DNA of 64,000 nucleotides from Pseudisothecium myosuroides (GCA_951799445.1 OX637294.1:18687452-18751451), one strand, 5' to 3'. Numbered from the stretch's first letter, positions 48,701-61,629 are shown. The notes: generated from the sequence alone by a model not told the origin. Numbers and translations are program-made.

Positions 48701-48849
48701 GGGCTCTCGGACCGGCCGGCAGGGGTTTTGTTTTTTACTGTAGTTCTGGTGTTCATGGAATTCTTAAATTTGTACGGACGTCAAAGTAGTAGCTCCTTGT
48801 GGCAAAATTTTGCCAAAAAAATAAGCACTCTAAGTGACCTCCTTATTGG

Positions 48850-49140
48850 CCCAGACAAGGGTGAATGTGAAAATCTCCCCTATTTTGTGCTGCGTAAATT
48901 TTGGATTTCCTTACCTTCCCTATCAAATTTAGGGCCTCTAATTCCAAATATGAATTCAAAATTTGCAAATTTTATCATAGGTGGCAAATAAAAAATTACA
49001 TTGTGAGGGTAAATTGCAGGGCAATAAGGGGTTCAATCTTCCCTAGCTGTTCGGACCTTCTCTCAGGTAAAGTAGAAGAAGATCTAAAGCAATTTACTTA
49101 ACCCTAGAAGGACACAATCCTCCATAACCAAGGTAGTCAC
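48850..49140 (-). repeat. Gene-flanking repeat, copy C (5' of the MYND gene)
   Basis: Read on the minus strand: GTGACTACCTTGGTTATGGA at 49,140 downwards, then an extra stretch absent from copies A and B, then 'TTTACCC', 'TTTATTTGCCAC', 'GAATTCATATTTG' and 'GCACAAAATAGGGG' in the same order. Ends about 150 bp before the candidate first MYND exon. Orientation matches the gene. Confidence 0.75.
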
Positions 49141-49214
49141 CCAACTATTCCAGTTATTGAACCAAATAATAGGTGCATTCTTCTTCTTACAATTGATAGT
49201 AGAGCTGTGGTTGA

Positions 49215-49910
49215 TTACAAGAATCACTTCTACTATTTTTTGTCACACCGTGCTTGATGATTTTTTTTTTGACAATAACTCTTGCATTCTGGATCCAAAT
49301 GACTCAAGATTTATAGGTAAGGTACTCATGACTATTATACACCTTGCCTAATTTTTTTTTGCATTTTTCAAAAATGTTTTATTATCCAAAAATAGCTCCC
49401 TATTTTGTTAGACTCGCCAATTTGTGCCTTTGGAGGGCTTTAATACTATATAGTACCCCAAAAAACTAATTTGAAGTAAGTATTTGAAGGAGATTGGCTT
49501 CTAGAAGGTTTACAACTACTGTTCAAAAGAATTCTAAAAATAATTAATTACATATTGTCTGAAAGTTTGCAAAGTTAACTTCTTGTTGCTTGCATTTCAA
49601 AACATGTAAAATATTATTTGGGTGGTTCTTTTGGTGAATGTTCATTTCCATAGAGTTGTTACAAATGGCCAATTTTAATTTTAATTTTTTTCTATTTTTT
49701 ACAAATCAAAACATCAAAGAGTATCTATTTTACTGAGATTTTGCACTTTTTAAATCCTCCTACTTAGAATTTTTTTCTAAAGTTTATCTTTATATGGTAC
49801 AATCTTCATGAAGGTGTATACATTGGTATAATAGATTTTTTTTAATGTTAAAATACTCCAAAAAACTAAGCATGAGCATTGTGAAAACGTAACAAAATTA
49901 GCAGTTGTTT
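49215..49910 (+). mobile_element. Diverged relative of the 22,481-23,213 element
   Basis: Shares 'ataggtaaggtactcatg', 'actattatacaccttgcc' and many shorter blocks in the same order over about 700 bp. The terminal repeats are eroded. The stretch 49,911-52,330 behind it is A+T-rich, with a long (AT)n at 50,786-50,850 and no gene. Confidence 0.65.
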
Positions 49911-50781
49911 TTTCAAAACCCTCATTTATTGAACCTTATAGGTTCACATTGTCCTTATAGGATTAAATTGAAATACATAAATAGAGTCCAAATTACAAGT
50001 AAACAAATTTCAAATACACTTGTATAAAAATGAAGATTATAAATAATAAATTTTAAAAATAAATAAAACATTGGGGGGGAGAATTTTTGTATTATATTAA
50101 AAAATTTCAAATTCGAGTCTTGAAAAAAACTTTAAATGTTCTATAGATGCATGCATTAAGCTTTATTGATGATTTCATTACTTTACAACCATGTATAAAG
50201 TTGTAGACATTTCAAAAGTATGGATTCAGGTCATATTGATACACTTAATTAGAGGCCTACTAACAAAATTGGGGGTGGCGGATAGAATTAGGTTGAGTTT
50301 TTCTAATTGTACTTAATTGACCCTTTTCTTAAGCTGACCCTACAAAAAAAATTCAAAAACGTACTACCTCTATTAATGAGAACCTAGACATGTTTTTGAA
50401 TCTACCTATTTTCAATACTTAAAAAAATGATAGTTTATTCAAAAGAAATCTATAAAATGCATACAAAGAAAGTCTTGAATATTCTTTTGACTTCTTATAA
50501 GATGCAACAATATATTAAAAAATTAAAGAATATAAACATTGTTCAATTGCTTATTAGAATATAATTAGGTGTAGTTACCTTTTTCAAATTTAGAATGCAT
50601 AAAGTCAATATATACATGCCTATTTAGTTGTATTGAATAGAGTTATCCCAAAAGTCATGTAATGTCACTCTTTATTTGGATATTCTTCAATTCTTAGATT
50701 GTAGCTTTCTAGCAATTAGATCAAAACAATAAATAATTAAAAAAGTGCCTGAATTTTTGGAAAATTATTGACCTAATTTTT

Positions 50782-50785
<4 letters not shown>

Positions 50786-50850
<65 letters not shown>
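50786..50850. repeat. Long (AT)n microsatellite
   Basis: About 32 uninterrupted AT units, likely length-variable. Confidence 0.9.
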
Positions 50851-50853
<3 letters not shown>

Positions 50854-52337
50854 ATTGCCTAATTTTTATAGAAATTCAATTTGTTGTCAATAATTATAAA
50901 TATACATTGCAAAGTTTTTTACCTTGCCATTTTGACTATTCTAAAAGCAAAATGTTTCACACGCAACAAACCCTACTACATTCTAAAAACTTGACACATA
51001 AGGCAAAAAGTTTAGAGTTTGGAGGTCAAAACAAGGGTTTAATAGCTAGGTAATAGCTGCCGCCTTAGATGAAAGTAGCAACAACCATTTGATTATTGTT
51101 CACTTGACTTGTTTGAAAAAGGCAACAAAGAGCTACATGTAATTGTAGTCACTTGGTCTAAATGGCAATGGGAAGAAAGGACAATGATGGTGTAAAAAGT
51201 GTGCCTATGAAAAATATTCACTGTAGCTTTTGAGAGTGACAAACAATTTTAAACTTTTGTATGATGGATCTTTATGAGAGATTCAACCAATATGTAAAAT
51301 TTTCAAACTTTGAACAAAGAAGGTTTGAGATATATAAGAAGGAAGATGACTACCATATTTGTAGGGCTAGTTTACTAGAAAATAAATCTAAAAACAAATG
51401 CCAATTTTTTGGTAAATTATTTCTAATTTAAATATATATCAAATTTTGTTTTACAAAATCAATAAATTGTTGGCTAGAGTGTGCCGATCTTACCCTTAAA
51501 TTTTGATATTTCATTTTGGAAATAAAGTAAGAATTCAGCCATATGTTCCATCCATTCAAACATTGCATGAAAAATTTAAATTGACTGAATCATCTATTAA
51601 AAATGCATTATATAACATTAATAACATCACAATCAAGAATTCAACATAAATACTCCTCCAAAGCAGAGAAAACTTGATAATAACCAATTTCTACCCACAT
51701 TTACAGATCTTCCTTAAACCTCATATTCATCATAAAATGTTAACCTTCTTACTAATATTTAATTCTTTAAATAACACAAAACATATACAACACTTAATTC
51801 CCATTTCTAAACTCCTTACAAAGGAATTTCTATGGGATTTGAATCTTAGGTAGTAAGGTATAAACACCCATTAGGGTCCAAGCTTCCATTCTTGAACCTT
51901 AGACTGTCACCAAATCTGTCCCTAGACTTCCCATTAATGTGTCCTTGAAATGCTTGGCTTTGATTTGTTGACGCATTTGACGGACACATATCTCACTTTC
52001 ATTTGCTAACTACTATTTTTTGCAGATTTCAGATTTGGATTCACCTATGTGACAATTTCAGTGGTCTAGGGAGCCATCTTGTTGAAAAATCATAGAAATT
52101 ACATACCACATCCAAAAAATCTATTTTTTTTTTGGAACATTCATCATTTTCACTTGCTAATACTACCAAAATATCAATTTTAGGAAAAGTTGCCTCCAAC
52201 TATGCTGAATTGCTTATTATTGATGGTTTTGGGTGCTTCCACCTTATAGAATCTCCCTTCTAAGTTCTAACAAAGGAATGTAGTCCTCGTGTAACTCTTG
52301 CTATTCAAATGGATTTCAAGTGCGACCCAAGATGAAC

Positions 52338-52367
52338 AGACTGTGCCTCAAAAACGAGGCACAGTCT
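52338..52367. promoter_or_regulatory. 12-bp perfect hairpin upstream of the Rossmann gene
   Basis: AGACTGTGCCTC, a six-base loop, then the exact complement. Lies 255 bp before the start codon in a G+C-richer patch, so it could be in the promoter or leader. A function is not shown. Confidence 0.45.
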
Positions 52368-52621
52368 TCTTCTTCTTTTCCCTCCGACCGGAGAGAGGTC
52401 AGAAATTCTACAACAACACGCCCTCATTCTAATCCATCTCCGTCTTACATCACTAGAAAGCTCAATACCCCCCAAACCATATTACAAATCCATCCCATAA
52501 GAAAAATTCAAGTCTTTGTCACTTACAATCAAGGTTCTTTCCTAGTGTACAACACTTGAATTGCACTTCCAGTGAAATCCACCCAGAGCCTCACATTTCT
52601 GGTTCTGGGCTTAGAATTTCT

Positions 52622-55600
52622 ATGGCAGCTATGGCGGTCTCTTCCATTGCAGCTTCAGCTTCCTCTAGTTCTCTCTTGCACTCAAACTCAAGCTCAATTT
52701 CTCGTACAGCTGAGGTTGCTGCTCCTCTGTCGTCACTGCGATTCCGTCAACATCTACTCGTGGGAACCCCATTGAAACGCTCTTACAGTGGGAGGTGAGA
52801 GTCTGACTTGGATCCCAAAGATCAATTAATCTTTTTCTTCTGTTTTGTAATCTGAAAAAGAATGGTGAGATTAGGATTTGCGGTTTAGTACTTGGCTTCT
52901 TGTACTCTTACTTGATGTTTTGATGTAATTCCCGCCGAAGCTTTAAATTGGCGGCATACCCTAATTGTGCACTTGTGGGATTCTCTGGACGGTATTTGTG
53001 TTGGGATGTTTCTTATGGGTAGTGCGTAATTGCTGGTGGCATCTGTAGGCGGCAGGTGAATGCAACGTATTCGAGTAGTGCAGTCTATAACCCTATTATC
53101 ATTGATATCCCTGTCGAAGTCAAGGCTCAGAAGGTTAGTGTGTGTGGAATTTCACGGTTCAGTATGTGAATGTTTTTCTTGTCAAGGACTTGGACATGGT
53201 TATCAAGAATAATTTGCATGGTAGCGCTTGGCGAGCTGCCAGTATGTACTCACTTTTCTAATAATTTAGCATAACTGTGGATTTGATTACCATTACTAGA
53301 TGTGGTGCCAAAGCCAGTGGCATTTTAAACTTATAACCAATATCTGAACCTCACAAGATTTATATCTGGTACGGAGTACTATTTTCGTCCATAGGTTTCT
53401 GAAGATCATGTTCCATAATTTGTCCTGCGTTCAAAATTTCAGTTGTATGTTAGAAGATCGTTATAGTTTTAGACTTCAAAATGAGCTTTTTAGGGCAAGT
53501 TTATGCATTTTGAATCCCAATGGTTGTATATCTTGTAAATCAGATTCTTGGTGGGGTGTAATTCTAATTCACCTCCTTTAATTCAATTCTAATTGAGAAT
53601 CTTGTCACATTAGGTTCAAAACTCTGCATAAGCATTATGAATTCTTTGAATGAGTGAAATCGTTGTTAACACATGAGGGGTATGTGATGTTTGCTTCCAG
53701 ATCCTGGTGCTGGGTGGTAATGGATTCGTTGGCACAGCGGTTTGCAAAGCAGCTGTTCTGCAGGGCTTCTCAGTTGTGAGTCTGAGTCGGTCAGGACGCC
53801 CCATGACCCGGGCTCCATGGGCAGACCGAGTCACATGGGTTGCAGGCAAGCCACTCATTCTTCAATTGAAAAATAATAACATCCTAAGCAGATTTGTTAC
53901 AGCTCCTCATTGGGAAAAGCCCATGATTACCATCTGGCGATTCCTTGGTCCTGCTAATTGAGAATCTATTAAGAATATTGTGAGTATTAACTAGCAATAG
54001 ACAATGCTGCTACTTCTTTTTTAAGGATATTTCATATCATTCTACATCCATCTGGTGAGGTAACTTTGTTGATAAAATTTACAGTCAGTTTTATAGTAAA
54101 GAATGAAGATATTATCTGAGTATTTAGATCCCTATGGATGTGGATGTACAATATTGTGATGCATAAGTAGTTACAAGCCAGAGAAATTTGGACAATGACG
54201 ATGATTGTTGGCATGAAACTCCGGACATGCAAGGAATGGGCAGTGATTCTTTTGATTGGTTGATATTGGGTTGCAACAGGGGATGTGTCTCTTACTGATT
54301 GGGACTCGCTCCTTGGTGGAGTGCAAGCTGTGGTTTCCACCCTTGGTAAACTGTTTGGACCCGACGATCAGATTGAGAAGATCAATGGTGAAGCGAACAT
54401 TATAGCTGTAAATGCTGCCAAGAAGGCTGGTGAGTATACCGTGTGCACTGAGCATTGGTGGGTGTCATCCTCACGTAATTGTACTGCAAATGTGAACTCC
54501 GTTAAACAAAATATATTCCGAAAATGAACGGGAGCCACCCATGCTCTCTGCGTTGGTGAATGAAAAATTGTCCAAGCGAAGCAGTTGGATTTTTTAACAG
54601 TTAGAAAGTATAGTAACCTCTTTTTGTTGATTTTATCTTGGGACCAGTTGTTGAAGAGAGAATTATTTGAGCCCCTTAAATTTCGAACGTTTTCCACCTC
54701 CTGTTTTCACCAATTGCTGTGATTTTTCATTGATTGCTTTGTAGGAATTAGCACTTCGTTCATACATATTAATTGAGGTCTGACACCCTCTTCATCGACC
54801 TCCTTCTGAGTGAGTGGTGATTTGTTCCAGGTGTTCAGAAGTTTATCTACATCTCAGTGCATGACTACAATTTACCAGACTTCGCTCTGAAAAACGGTTA
54901 TTTTATAGGGAAGCGAAAAGCAGAATCTGAGATTCTAGCCGTATTTCCGACCTCTGGTGTGTTGCAGCTGACTCGCCCTATCTTTTGTAGTCCACAAGTG
55001 CGATAATTTGTGAACTGAAATCATGTTTCATTGCTTCTTTCGCACTCTTTTATTAGGTTTGTCAATTCAGTCCTCACTTTGTCAATGGATGTAAGGAGGA
55101 CGCTGGAAACTATTTGCATCACGTCAAGCATTTTATATCTTATGTAGGAGTGTGATTTTTGGGAGATCACTATAGAGCCATGGAGAGATCTTTGGGGAAT
55201 AAACCCAAATTCTTTGAGATCAAATTTTGATTACTATGTATGAGTTTCTTGTGAAATTTCAAAGTGGGAGGTTGTAGACCACATCAAGTAGACAGCCCTG
55301 TTTCCATTTAAACCATAGACAATTAGCCAAGCCATGCTTATACCACTTGCCAATAAGTCCAACCATGTGTAGGAAATAGATGATTCGCTCTTAATATTCT
55401 AGAGGTCAGTGTGGGAAACGGAATGAGATTAGTTTCATAAATGTTGCGGTATACTTTAATGGATGTAACTTAATGACCATTGTGATTTTGTTCTGATGGC
55501 AGGAACCATTCTTCGACCGGGTTTCATCTATGGAACGAAAAACTTGAACGGGATCGACATTCCATTAAATCTTTTGGGAGAGCCTTTGGAAAAACTCCTA

Positions 55601-55780
55601 ACAGCCACAGCAACATTCACACAACCATTGAAGAACTTACCTGCGTCCGACCTCTTGCTTGCTCTCCCAGTGAGCGTGGACGACGTGGCTGCCGCAGTAC
55701 TTAGGGCTTTGGTAAATGACTCTTATTATGGAATTTTCACAATAGACCAGATCAAAGAGATGGCCAAGGACATGTCTTGA
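52622..55780 (+). CDS. NAD(P)-binding Rossmann protein, chloroplast (At1g32220-like)
   Basis: Six exons: 52,622-52,794, 53,049-53,133, 53,701-53,845, 54,280-54,429, 54,831-54,956 and 55,503-55,780, giving 318 residues. All borders are GT-AG except intron 3, which starts GCAAG. The first 50 or so residues are serine-rich and alanine-rich, like a chloroplast transit peptide. The nucleotide-binding loop G91-x-x-G94-x-x-G97 (GGNGFVG) follows ILVL. Y208-x-x-x-K212 (YFIGK) is the short-chain-dehydrogenase active-site pair. LRPGFIYG, LPASDLLLALPVSVDD and GIFTIDQIKE match the At1g32220 family, members of which have, as I recall, been found in plastoglobules. Substrate and reaction are unknown. The first in-frame ATG is used; a second lies three codons on. 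Confidence 0.9.
55140..55400. repeat. Dispersed repeat inside intron 5 of the Rossmann gene
   Basis: Counterpart of 16,370-16,625, with the same block order ('ttgagatcaaattttgat', 'aggttgtagacc', 'agacagccc'). Intronic, non-coding. Confidence 0.5.
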
Positions 55781-56852
55781 TAGACCGCTTTCAGTTTCCT
55801 ACTTGTTCCCAATTTCAAAGTTGTGGGATAGGAATGCACAGATGAATTACATTTCAGACAGACTTCAGTTTCCTTTACATTGATGCCTTCGACCTTTGGG
55901 ACGTAAATAGTTCCCATCGCAGCAGCCAGTCATTCTTTTGGGGGAGCTGAAGATCACCAGATTTCAACCACTGATTTGCTCTTGCAAATTGGAGGTAAAA
56001 ATGCATTCATTTAGCCAGGTCTTACAGCAAATTAGTGAAAATTTTGTTGGATTTTGCCAGAAATTGTATTGAAGTTCAGAATAAATAAAAATGTTGTGCA
56101 AAATCCTCCAGAATTGGTAGCCTCAACAAGATTCTAGTAGTTACTCCAGGGAAAAAGGAAGAATGAAAGAAGTGGCTGGCTGCAGCTGGGACTCGTTTTA
56201 ACCTTACGTAATCTAACATATTAGTGATACATAGGTACATGATGAAAAATTAGATTTCAAAAACTACAAATTGGGTATATAATAGAAACTCGAAAATATC
56301 TCATTCATCATGTTGATCATCATGTTATTAGGGGGAGTCATTGTCATGGAAATTTATAATTCTCCATTTTGTAAGACTCCATTTTGTCCAGTATAACTAA
56401 TCACAACTATGACCACCCCCACTTAAAAAATTTGGATGTGAATATATGGTATACCTTCATGAGCCAATCACAGTGCATCTCAACAAGCATATTCTTGTTT
56501 CATCGGCTTTGATGAACTTGTAATTGTCTATTTTACTAAGGTTAGTAACAAAGCTTCACCAAGTTTGATGAACAATATGACGTGTCTTTTTGTGCTAATG
56601 ACACGTCCAATGTTTCAAAGAGCTGGAGGAGGGGAGAATCACAACTCTCTCAACTATGACTCTCCCTATTGTGTGAGGAAATATTGTGAAATTACATAAA
56701 TTACTATGAAATATTGAGAAGATAGTATTGGACAACTTAATGATCCTATTTAGTGGTGAAGGTCTTGTGTGTACAACCATTGTAAAAGTGAAATCAAAAT
56801 AGAGCCTCACTTCTACTTGTCTTCATTGCAAAAAGTGCAAAGAATGTTTTAA

Positions 56853-57600
56853 CCCCTAAAGGATTGTTGTTCCTTCAGGGGACAAATGGGATTTTGCATA
56901 GGTACCTATGGGTTGAATTTTTGTCGTGATTTTTTGAAACTTTTTTTGAAGATAGAAAAACTGATAAGCTTTGCGGGAATATAATTTTTGTCACAATCAG
57001 TACCTGGGAACAACAGTTATGACCAAATAAGCTCAAAACAGGGCACGGGGGCCAGCCCGGGCAGCAAAAAAGAATTTGCAAAAATTTGAATTTTTTTTTT
57101 AATATTTATTTTCTCATAGATTATATTTTTGTCTATCTATAAAGCTTTTATTCATTTCATTTGGATTTGTTATGAGAAAGTTATGGACATTCTTGTTTTT
57201 CATGCAGTTAAAGCATCTTCTTGAAAAAAATAACTTGTAGGATTCATTTCTGAATGCAATTTTTCAAATTTTTCAAATTTTTTTGTCTGGCATGGTTTAG
57301 TTTACTTGCTAGAACAATCTTACCATTGGGATTAGTGCATTTTAATTCCATCAAAATATATGAATATTTTAGATTTTCCTTCTATCTTATATCTAATTCT
57401 ACTTAACAATTTTTTTAAGAATGTTAATTAAGTTTTTTTGAATTTTTTTTTCCTAGACTCTCAACTTAATTTTGCACTATAAAGATTTAAAGCTCAAAAC
57501 TCTTTAGTGCAAAAATTTTAAGTTAAAAATATTTAAAGTCAAAAAATCTAATCCCACAATGTGCTGAAAAACTTGTTTTTTCACTTTAAATTATAAACAT
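56853..57600. repeat. Degenerate TTAACCCCTAAAGG-type repeat
   Basis: Starts TTAACCCCTAAAGG at 56,853 and continues with blocks shared, in reverse, with 1,100-2,113 and, directly, with 4,850-5,640. The right end is not clear. The next 57,601-58,779 has no recognised gene. Confidence 0.45.
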
Positions 57601-58779
57601 TATTTTCTTCCATCATCAATATCAACATAATTGTATTCTAGATGTCAAATATTTTCATCATGTTTTCTACATATGTTTTCTAAAATGACAAATGATCAAA
57701 TCTTTCAAAAAATGTTTCTTTTATATGTTTTGAAAATAAAAAAGGACAAAAATTCTTTGTTTAATTCCTAAAGATCCATATTTTAGAAATTGGCAAAATT
57801 CTTGACTACTATAAGGGTTGGAAATAAAAAATGGGGGGTTCTGAGGGCAATGTATCTGTGAAAACAAAGCCTTCAAAATAGAGCAAAATGGTTTTTTTAA
57901 GATTGTCTGGGCTTTTGATAATGATGAATACAGCTTACAACTAAATGAGGAGAAGTTATTTCTATTCTATTTTTCCAAAAGTAACTTTGTTTCCAAGTTG
58001 CTCCAGTCTTCCTCTCATTAACCCTTTAGTGACCGGTTGACCACTTTTGGGTCGAATTTTGGATTCTTTGTCTTTTACTGCCCTCAATACAGGGTATTTG
58101 AAAAAACTCAAAGCGTTACACAAATGAGCTTCAACATGTGCTCCAAACAAATCCAGTTTTGGATAATTTTGTGCAGTAACAAGGTGGTTGTGCGTGTCCA
58201 AAGACAAGAGGGCCGACCTGAGCCATACCTTCTAAGTCGCATATATATTCAGCAACTCATGTGATTCTATTTGAAATTGACGCCTAGGAACGATAGAAAC
58301 GTTGCTTAGCGATCCCATGAATTTTGGAGGCATGTTTCAAAAGTTGTAGACAATAATGTATTATACTGCTTCAGCTGAAGGCTACTTCGATGCATCGCAC
58401 TTTGAAGATCACTCACAACAAATTGCACCGTCAGATCATGTTCAATTTTTTGTTTTTTTCACGAATAAAGCCTACAACATTAATTCCACGGTTTGATCTG
58501 GGAACACTTCCGTAAAGTAGTGATGAAATTTCCCTTTTCCAAATTTGTATTCAAAAACTGCACTCGCCCCCCAAATCAACCACGGGCACTAAAACATTAA
58601 GATTATCTGGCCTTGCTGGAAGGGACTATTTGCTTAGAAATGCATATCCCTACATATTGTTAGTGAAGGATATGGTTGGTCGGTTACTACCAAATATTTT
58701 ATTCCCCGTTTTATTCCCAATGTTTATGCTTATTTTTTTTCTAAAATTATAGAAATATTTTTCGAGATTTTTTTTTCCA

Positions 58780-59085
58780 TAAGGTAGGAGGCTCATGAAC
58801 CGACCATCTAAGAGTTGTTTGCCATTTTGGGGAATCTAAACTCCTTGAAACAATTTTTAGTATATTTTAGTAAGAAGAAAAATAGAATTTGCATCTAACC
58901 CAAGTCGTGTCATATTTTTGGAATCTTTTTGGAATTAGTTATGAATTTTTGAAGTTGAAATGCAATGGTCACTAGAAGCGAACACCCCTTGAAATGTACA
59001 CTGTTGGTACATGGAAGAAAACAAAATGTACCTTTGTGCTGTGATCGGTTTTACAACCCGGTCGGTTTATGAGCCTCCTACCTTA
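58780..59085. mobile_element. 306-bp element, TAAGGTAGGAGG ends (copy 2)
   Basis: TAAGGTAGGAGGCTCATGAA at the left and its near complement at the right form terminal repeats of about 25 bp. Same family as 25,542-25,858. Non-coding. Confidence 0.75.
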
Positions 59086-59586
59086 GAACATGGTTTGTTT
59101 TGAATATCGAAATTCCTTAAAAAAAATGACATCTATTATGTAGAATTACTTCTTGCTGAATCATCTCAACAACTACAATACAATATTAGGAATGCCACAA
59201 TTTCTTCAGGTACCTAACAAATGTAGAGAGGGGATAATGCGCCAAAATAATGAATGTTCATGGAATTTTGTGAAAAACAACAAGATGCATATCATTGTAA
59301 TTACAGCATGGTTACTACACCAAACGGTGAGCTACTTGCACAACTGAATCCTCATAGAATTTTGTCTAAAATGCACAACTTCCAAAATTCACAAGAATTG
59401 AGGATCATAAAATGGATACATCTAATATTAGCACTTTGAAAATCCATAGCAAATTCATACGATGCCCCCCATCGCAACAAGGTGACTATGATTTGCTATC
59501 CACTTTTGACTCCCAACAAGACACATAAAAAATTTAGACATCTTATAAATAATAGGAACCAAGCATGCATACTCAAATACTTGATA

Positions 59587-59784
59587 CAATAGAACCTCTC
59601 TTAGTGCATAGTGCCGGGACTATGCACTAAGAGAGGTTCAGTACTAACCAATGGTAATGGCCCTCTAACTACGTGGCCTCCAACTATTGTTCAACAATAA
59701 AGGCTTCAAAGTACAACCTCTTTAGCTTACTGTACTGCATATTATGCACTAAGAGAGTATGCAGTAAGAGAGGTTCTACTATAA
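59587..59784. mobile_element. 198-bp MITE, TAGAACCTCTCTTA ends
   Basis: TAGAACCTCTCTTAGTGCAT is mirrored at the right end, and an internal copy of the same motif forms a second, smaller hairpin (59,588-59,640). TAGAACCTCT ends resemble plant hAT-type MITEs, but no 8-bp duplication was found. Confidence 0.6.
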
Positions 59785-60020
59785 AATCCAAAAGGTGTAC
59801 CAAAATTCAATTCTAAAACCCTGGCTAACCGACACCACTGACTTCGACCACCAAGCAATCGAGATCTGGCATAGTCACCTTATGTTTGAATCTCTGAAAG
59901 ATTTTAATCCCATTCAAACGGTTGACAGCTAGAGCGGCAGAACAGCATCACGGTGCAACAGAATCCGGACAGTCAGACCGGCACAGACTCTCAGACTTCG
60001 TAGCCTTTGGCCGTTAATTT

Positions 60021-60212
60021 GTGAAAGAAAAAGTAGACGGAGAGGACTTTGTAGCTCAGGCTGGTACAAACACAATTCTTCTGTATGTGTATGATGATAT
60101 CTACCCAAGACTGCCTCTAAGTATCTATATTGAGCTGATTTTAGATGAGTGGTTTACACCAACATCACTTGAATTCTCAACCCTTGAAAGTCCTGGACAA
60201 AAAAAAGTTAAG
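60021..60212 (+). other. Coding-like open stretch, unrecognised
   Basis: A frame open for over 60 codons, with balanced residues (for example VDGEDFVAQAGTN and LPLSIYIELILDEW) and no ATG start. It could be an exon of an unknown or dead gene interrupted by the TTAA-type element that begins at its end. No family is recognised, and chance is possible. Confidence 0.2.
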
Positions 60213-61629
60213 GTAACTACACCTGAAATTGGAACCACTCCTCAAAATTGACCCCTATTTTTGAAGGGAAAATGAATTGAGAGGAAACCCAAAATGGTAC
60301 ACATTAACCCCTAAATGATGGATCCATGACCATTGATTTCAAACTTCACTGTCCATCACTCAAATTGTTGCCATTTTGCAACTACATATGTATGAAAAAA
60401 TTTGTATTTGTTTTTCAGAAATGATACTACATGTCTTTTTCACTTCAAAAAAAAATTTGGATTTTTTTGTGGAAAATTGATTTTTTTGAGAATTTTTGAA
60501 GAGAAAGTGAAGAAAAATCATATTAAATAGAAAATTATTTCAAAAAATATGAAAATTTCACTATGTGTGTATATTACAATGACAAATATCATGGTGTAAA
60601 CTCAATTTCCGTGTCATTCTATATGATCTAGAAAATAATAGACATTGAAAGTACACTCAAAGTTCAAATTGCAATAAAATATTCAATATTAGGAATTTTT
60701 TCAAAATTCAAATTGGAGTAGACACTAGAGTAGATGAACTTCATTTTGTTAGTTGGGCTCAAATTCAAAAAATATCATTTTTGTGAAAAAATTTCAGATT
60801 TAGAGCAAGGAGCAACAACTTCCCAAAATACACTAAAATAGAATATTTGGTGATGTGTTTTTTTCAATAACTTCTCTTTTTCGTGAAGACAAACATTGGA
60901 AAGACTACAAACTCAATTGGATACTCTTCATAACCCAACATGAGAGGTCAACAAGGAAAAGGAGGATGAAAAACTGCTTTGGAAGTCTTTCCGAACTACA
61001 ATATTGTTAACGGAGCGCCACGGATTGGCACCCGCGGCGCTCCAGAGTTAAAAGACAAATGTAAGATGGAGTTTGAGTAGTGAGCAGCTCTATTCATAGA
61101 ATTGTGGAGGTGGCAACCTCACAAGTGGTCCATTTGAGGTATAGTTTCCGTTGGTTTAACTTCTTCGCTTTGACATTTCTTTGTATGCATCAAATTGATT
61201 TTGGCATCACCTAAATGACACTTTTAACACCCTACTCCTTGGATCTTTGAAAATTTGTAACTAATTCAGAATGCATCCAAAAATTATGGAACCACTTGCA
61301 TTTTGATTCATAGTCCTTCACCTATATACAAAAATTGTTGTTCATTTTCTAGAGCATATTGATCATGCCACATAGCTTAATTGTGCAATTTTAGCACTAC
61401 AAGAGAAAGGGGTGTTTTAAGTGAGCTTTTAAGTAGTGTCCTAGACACATGATTTTAAGTAATGACCTTCAAGGAGATTTTGAGCAAAATTTGACTTAAA
61501 AACACGTGTTTTAAGTCAAATTTTGCTCAAAATCTCCTTGAAGGTCATTACTTAAAATCATGTGTCTAGGACACTACTTAAAAGCTCACTTAAAACATCC
61601 CTTTCTCTTGTAGTGTAGGTTTAGTTACC
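60212..61629. mobile_element. 1.4-kb TTAA-type element interrupted by a CACTA MITE
   Basis: The left end GGTAACTACACCTGAAATTG is preceded by TTAA. The right end (GTTTAGTTACC) becomes a match to the left end only after the 221-bp CACTA element at 61,395-61,615 and one TAG copy are removed, leaving AATTTTAGGTTTAGTTACC. Same family as 3,498-3,788. Interior A+T-rich, non-coding. Confidence 0.65.
61395..61615. mobile_element. 221-bp CACTA-type palindromic MITE
   Basis: Begins CACTACAAGAGAAAGG and ends with the complement. The two halves are nearly perfect inverted copies. TAG is duplicated on both sides (61,392-61,394; 61,616-61,618). Nested in the element above, so it is the younger insertion. 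Confidence 0.9.

Noticed and set aside
60050..60080. GTAGCTCAGGCTGGT resembling a tRNA A box
   Set aside because: No B box, anticodon arm or acceptor pairing at the right spacing.
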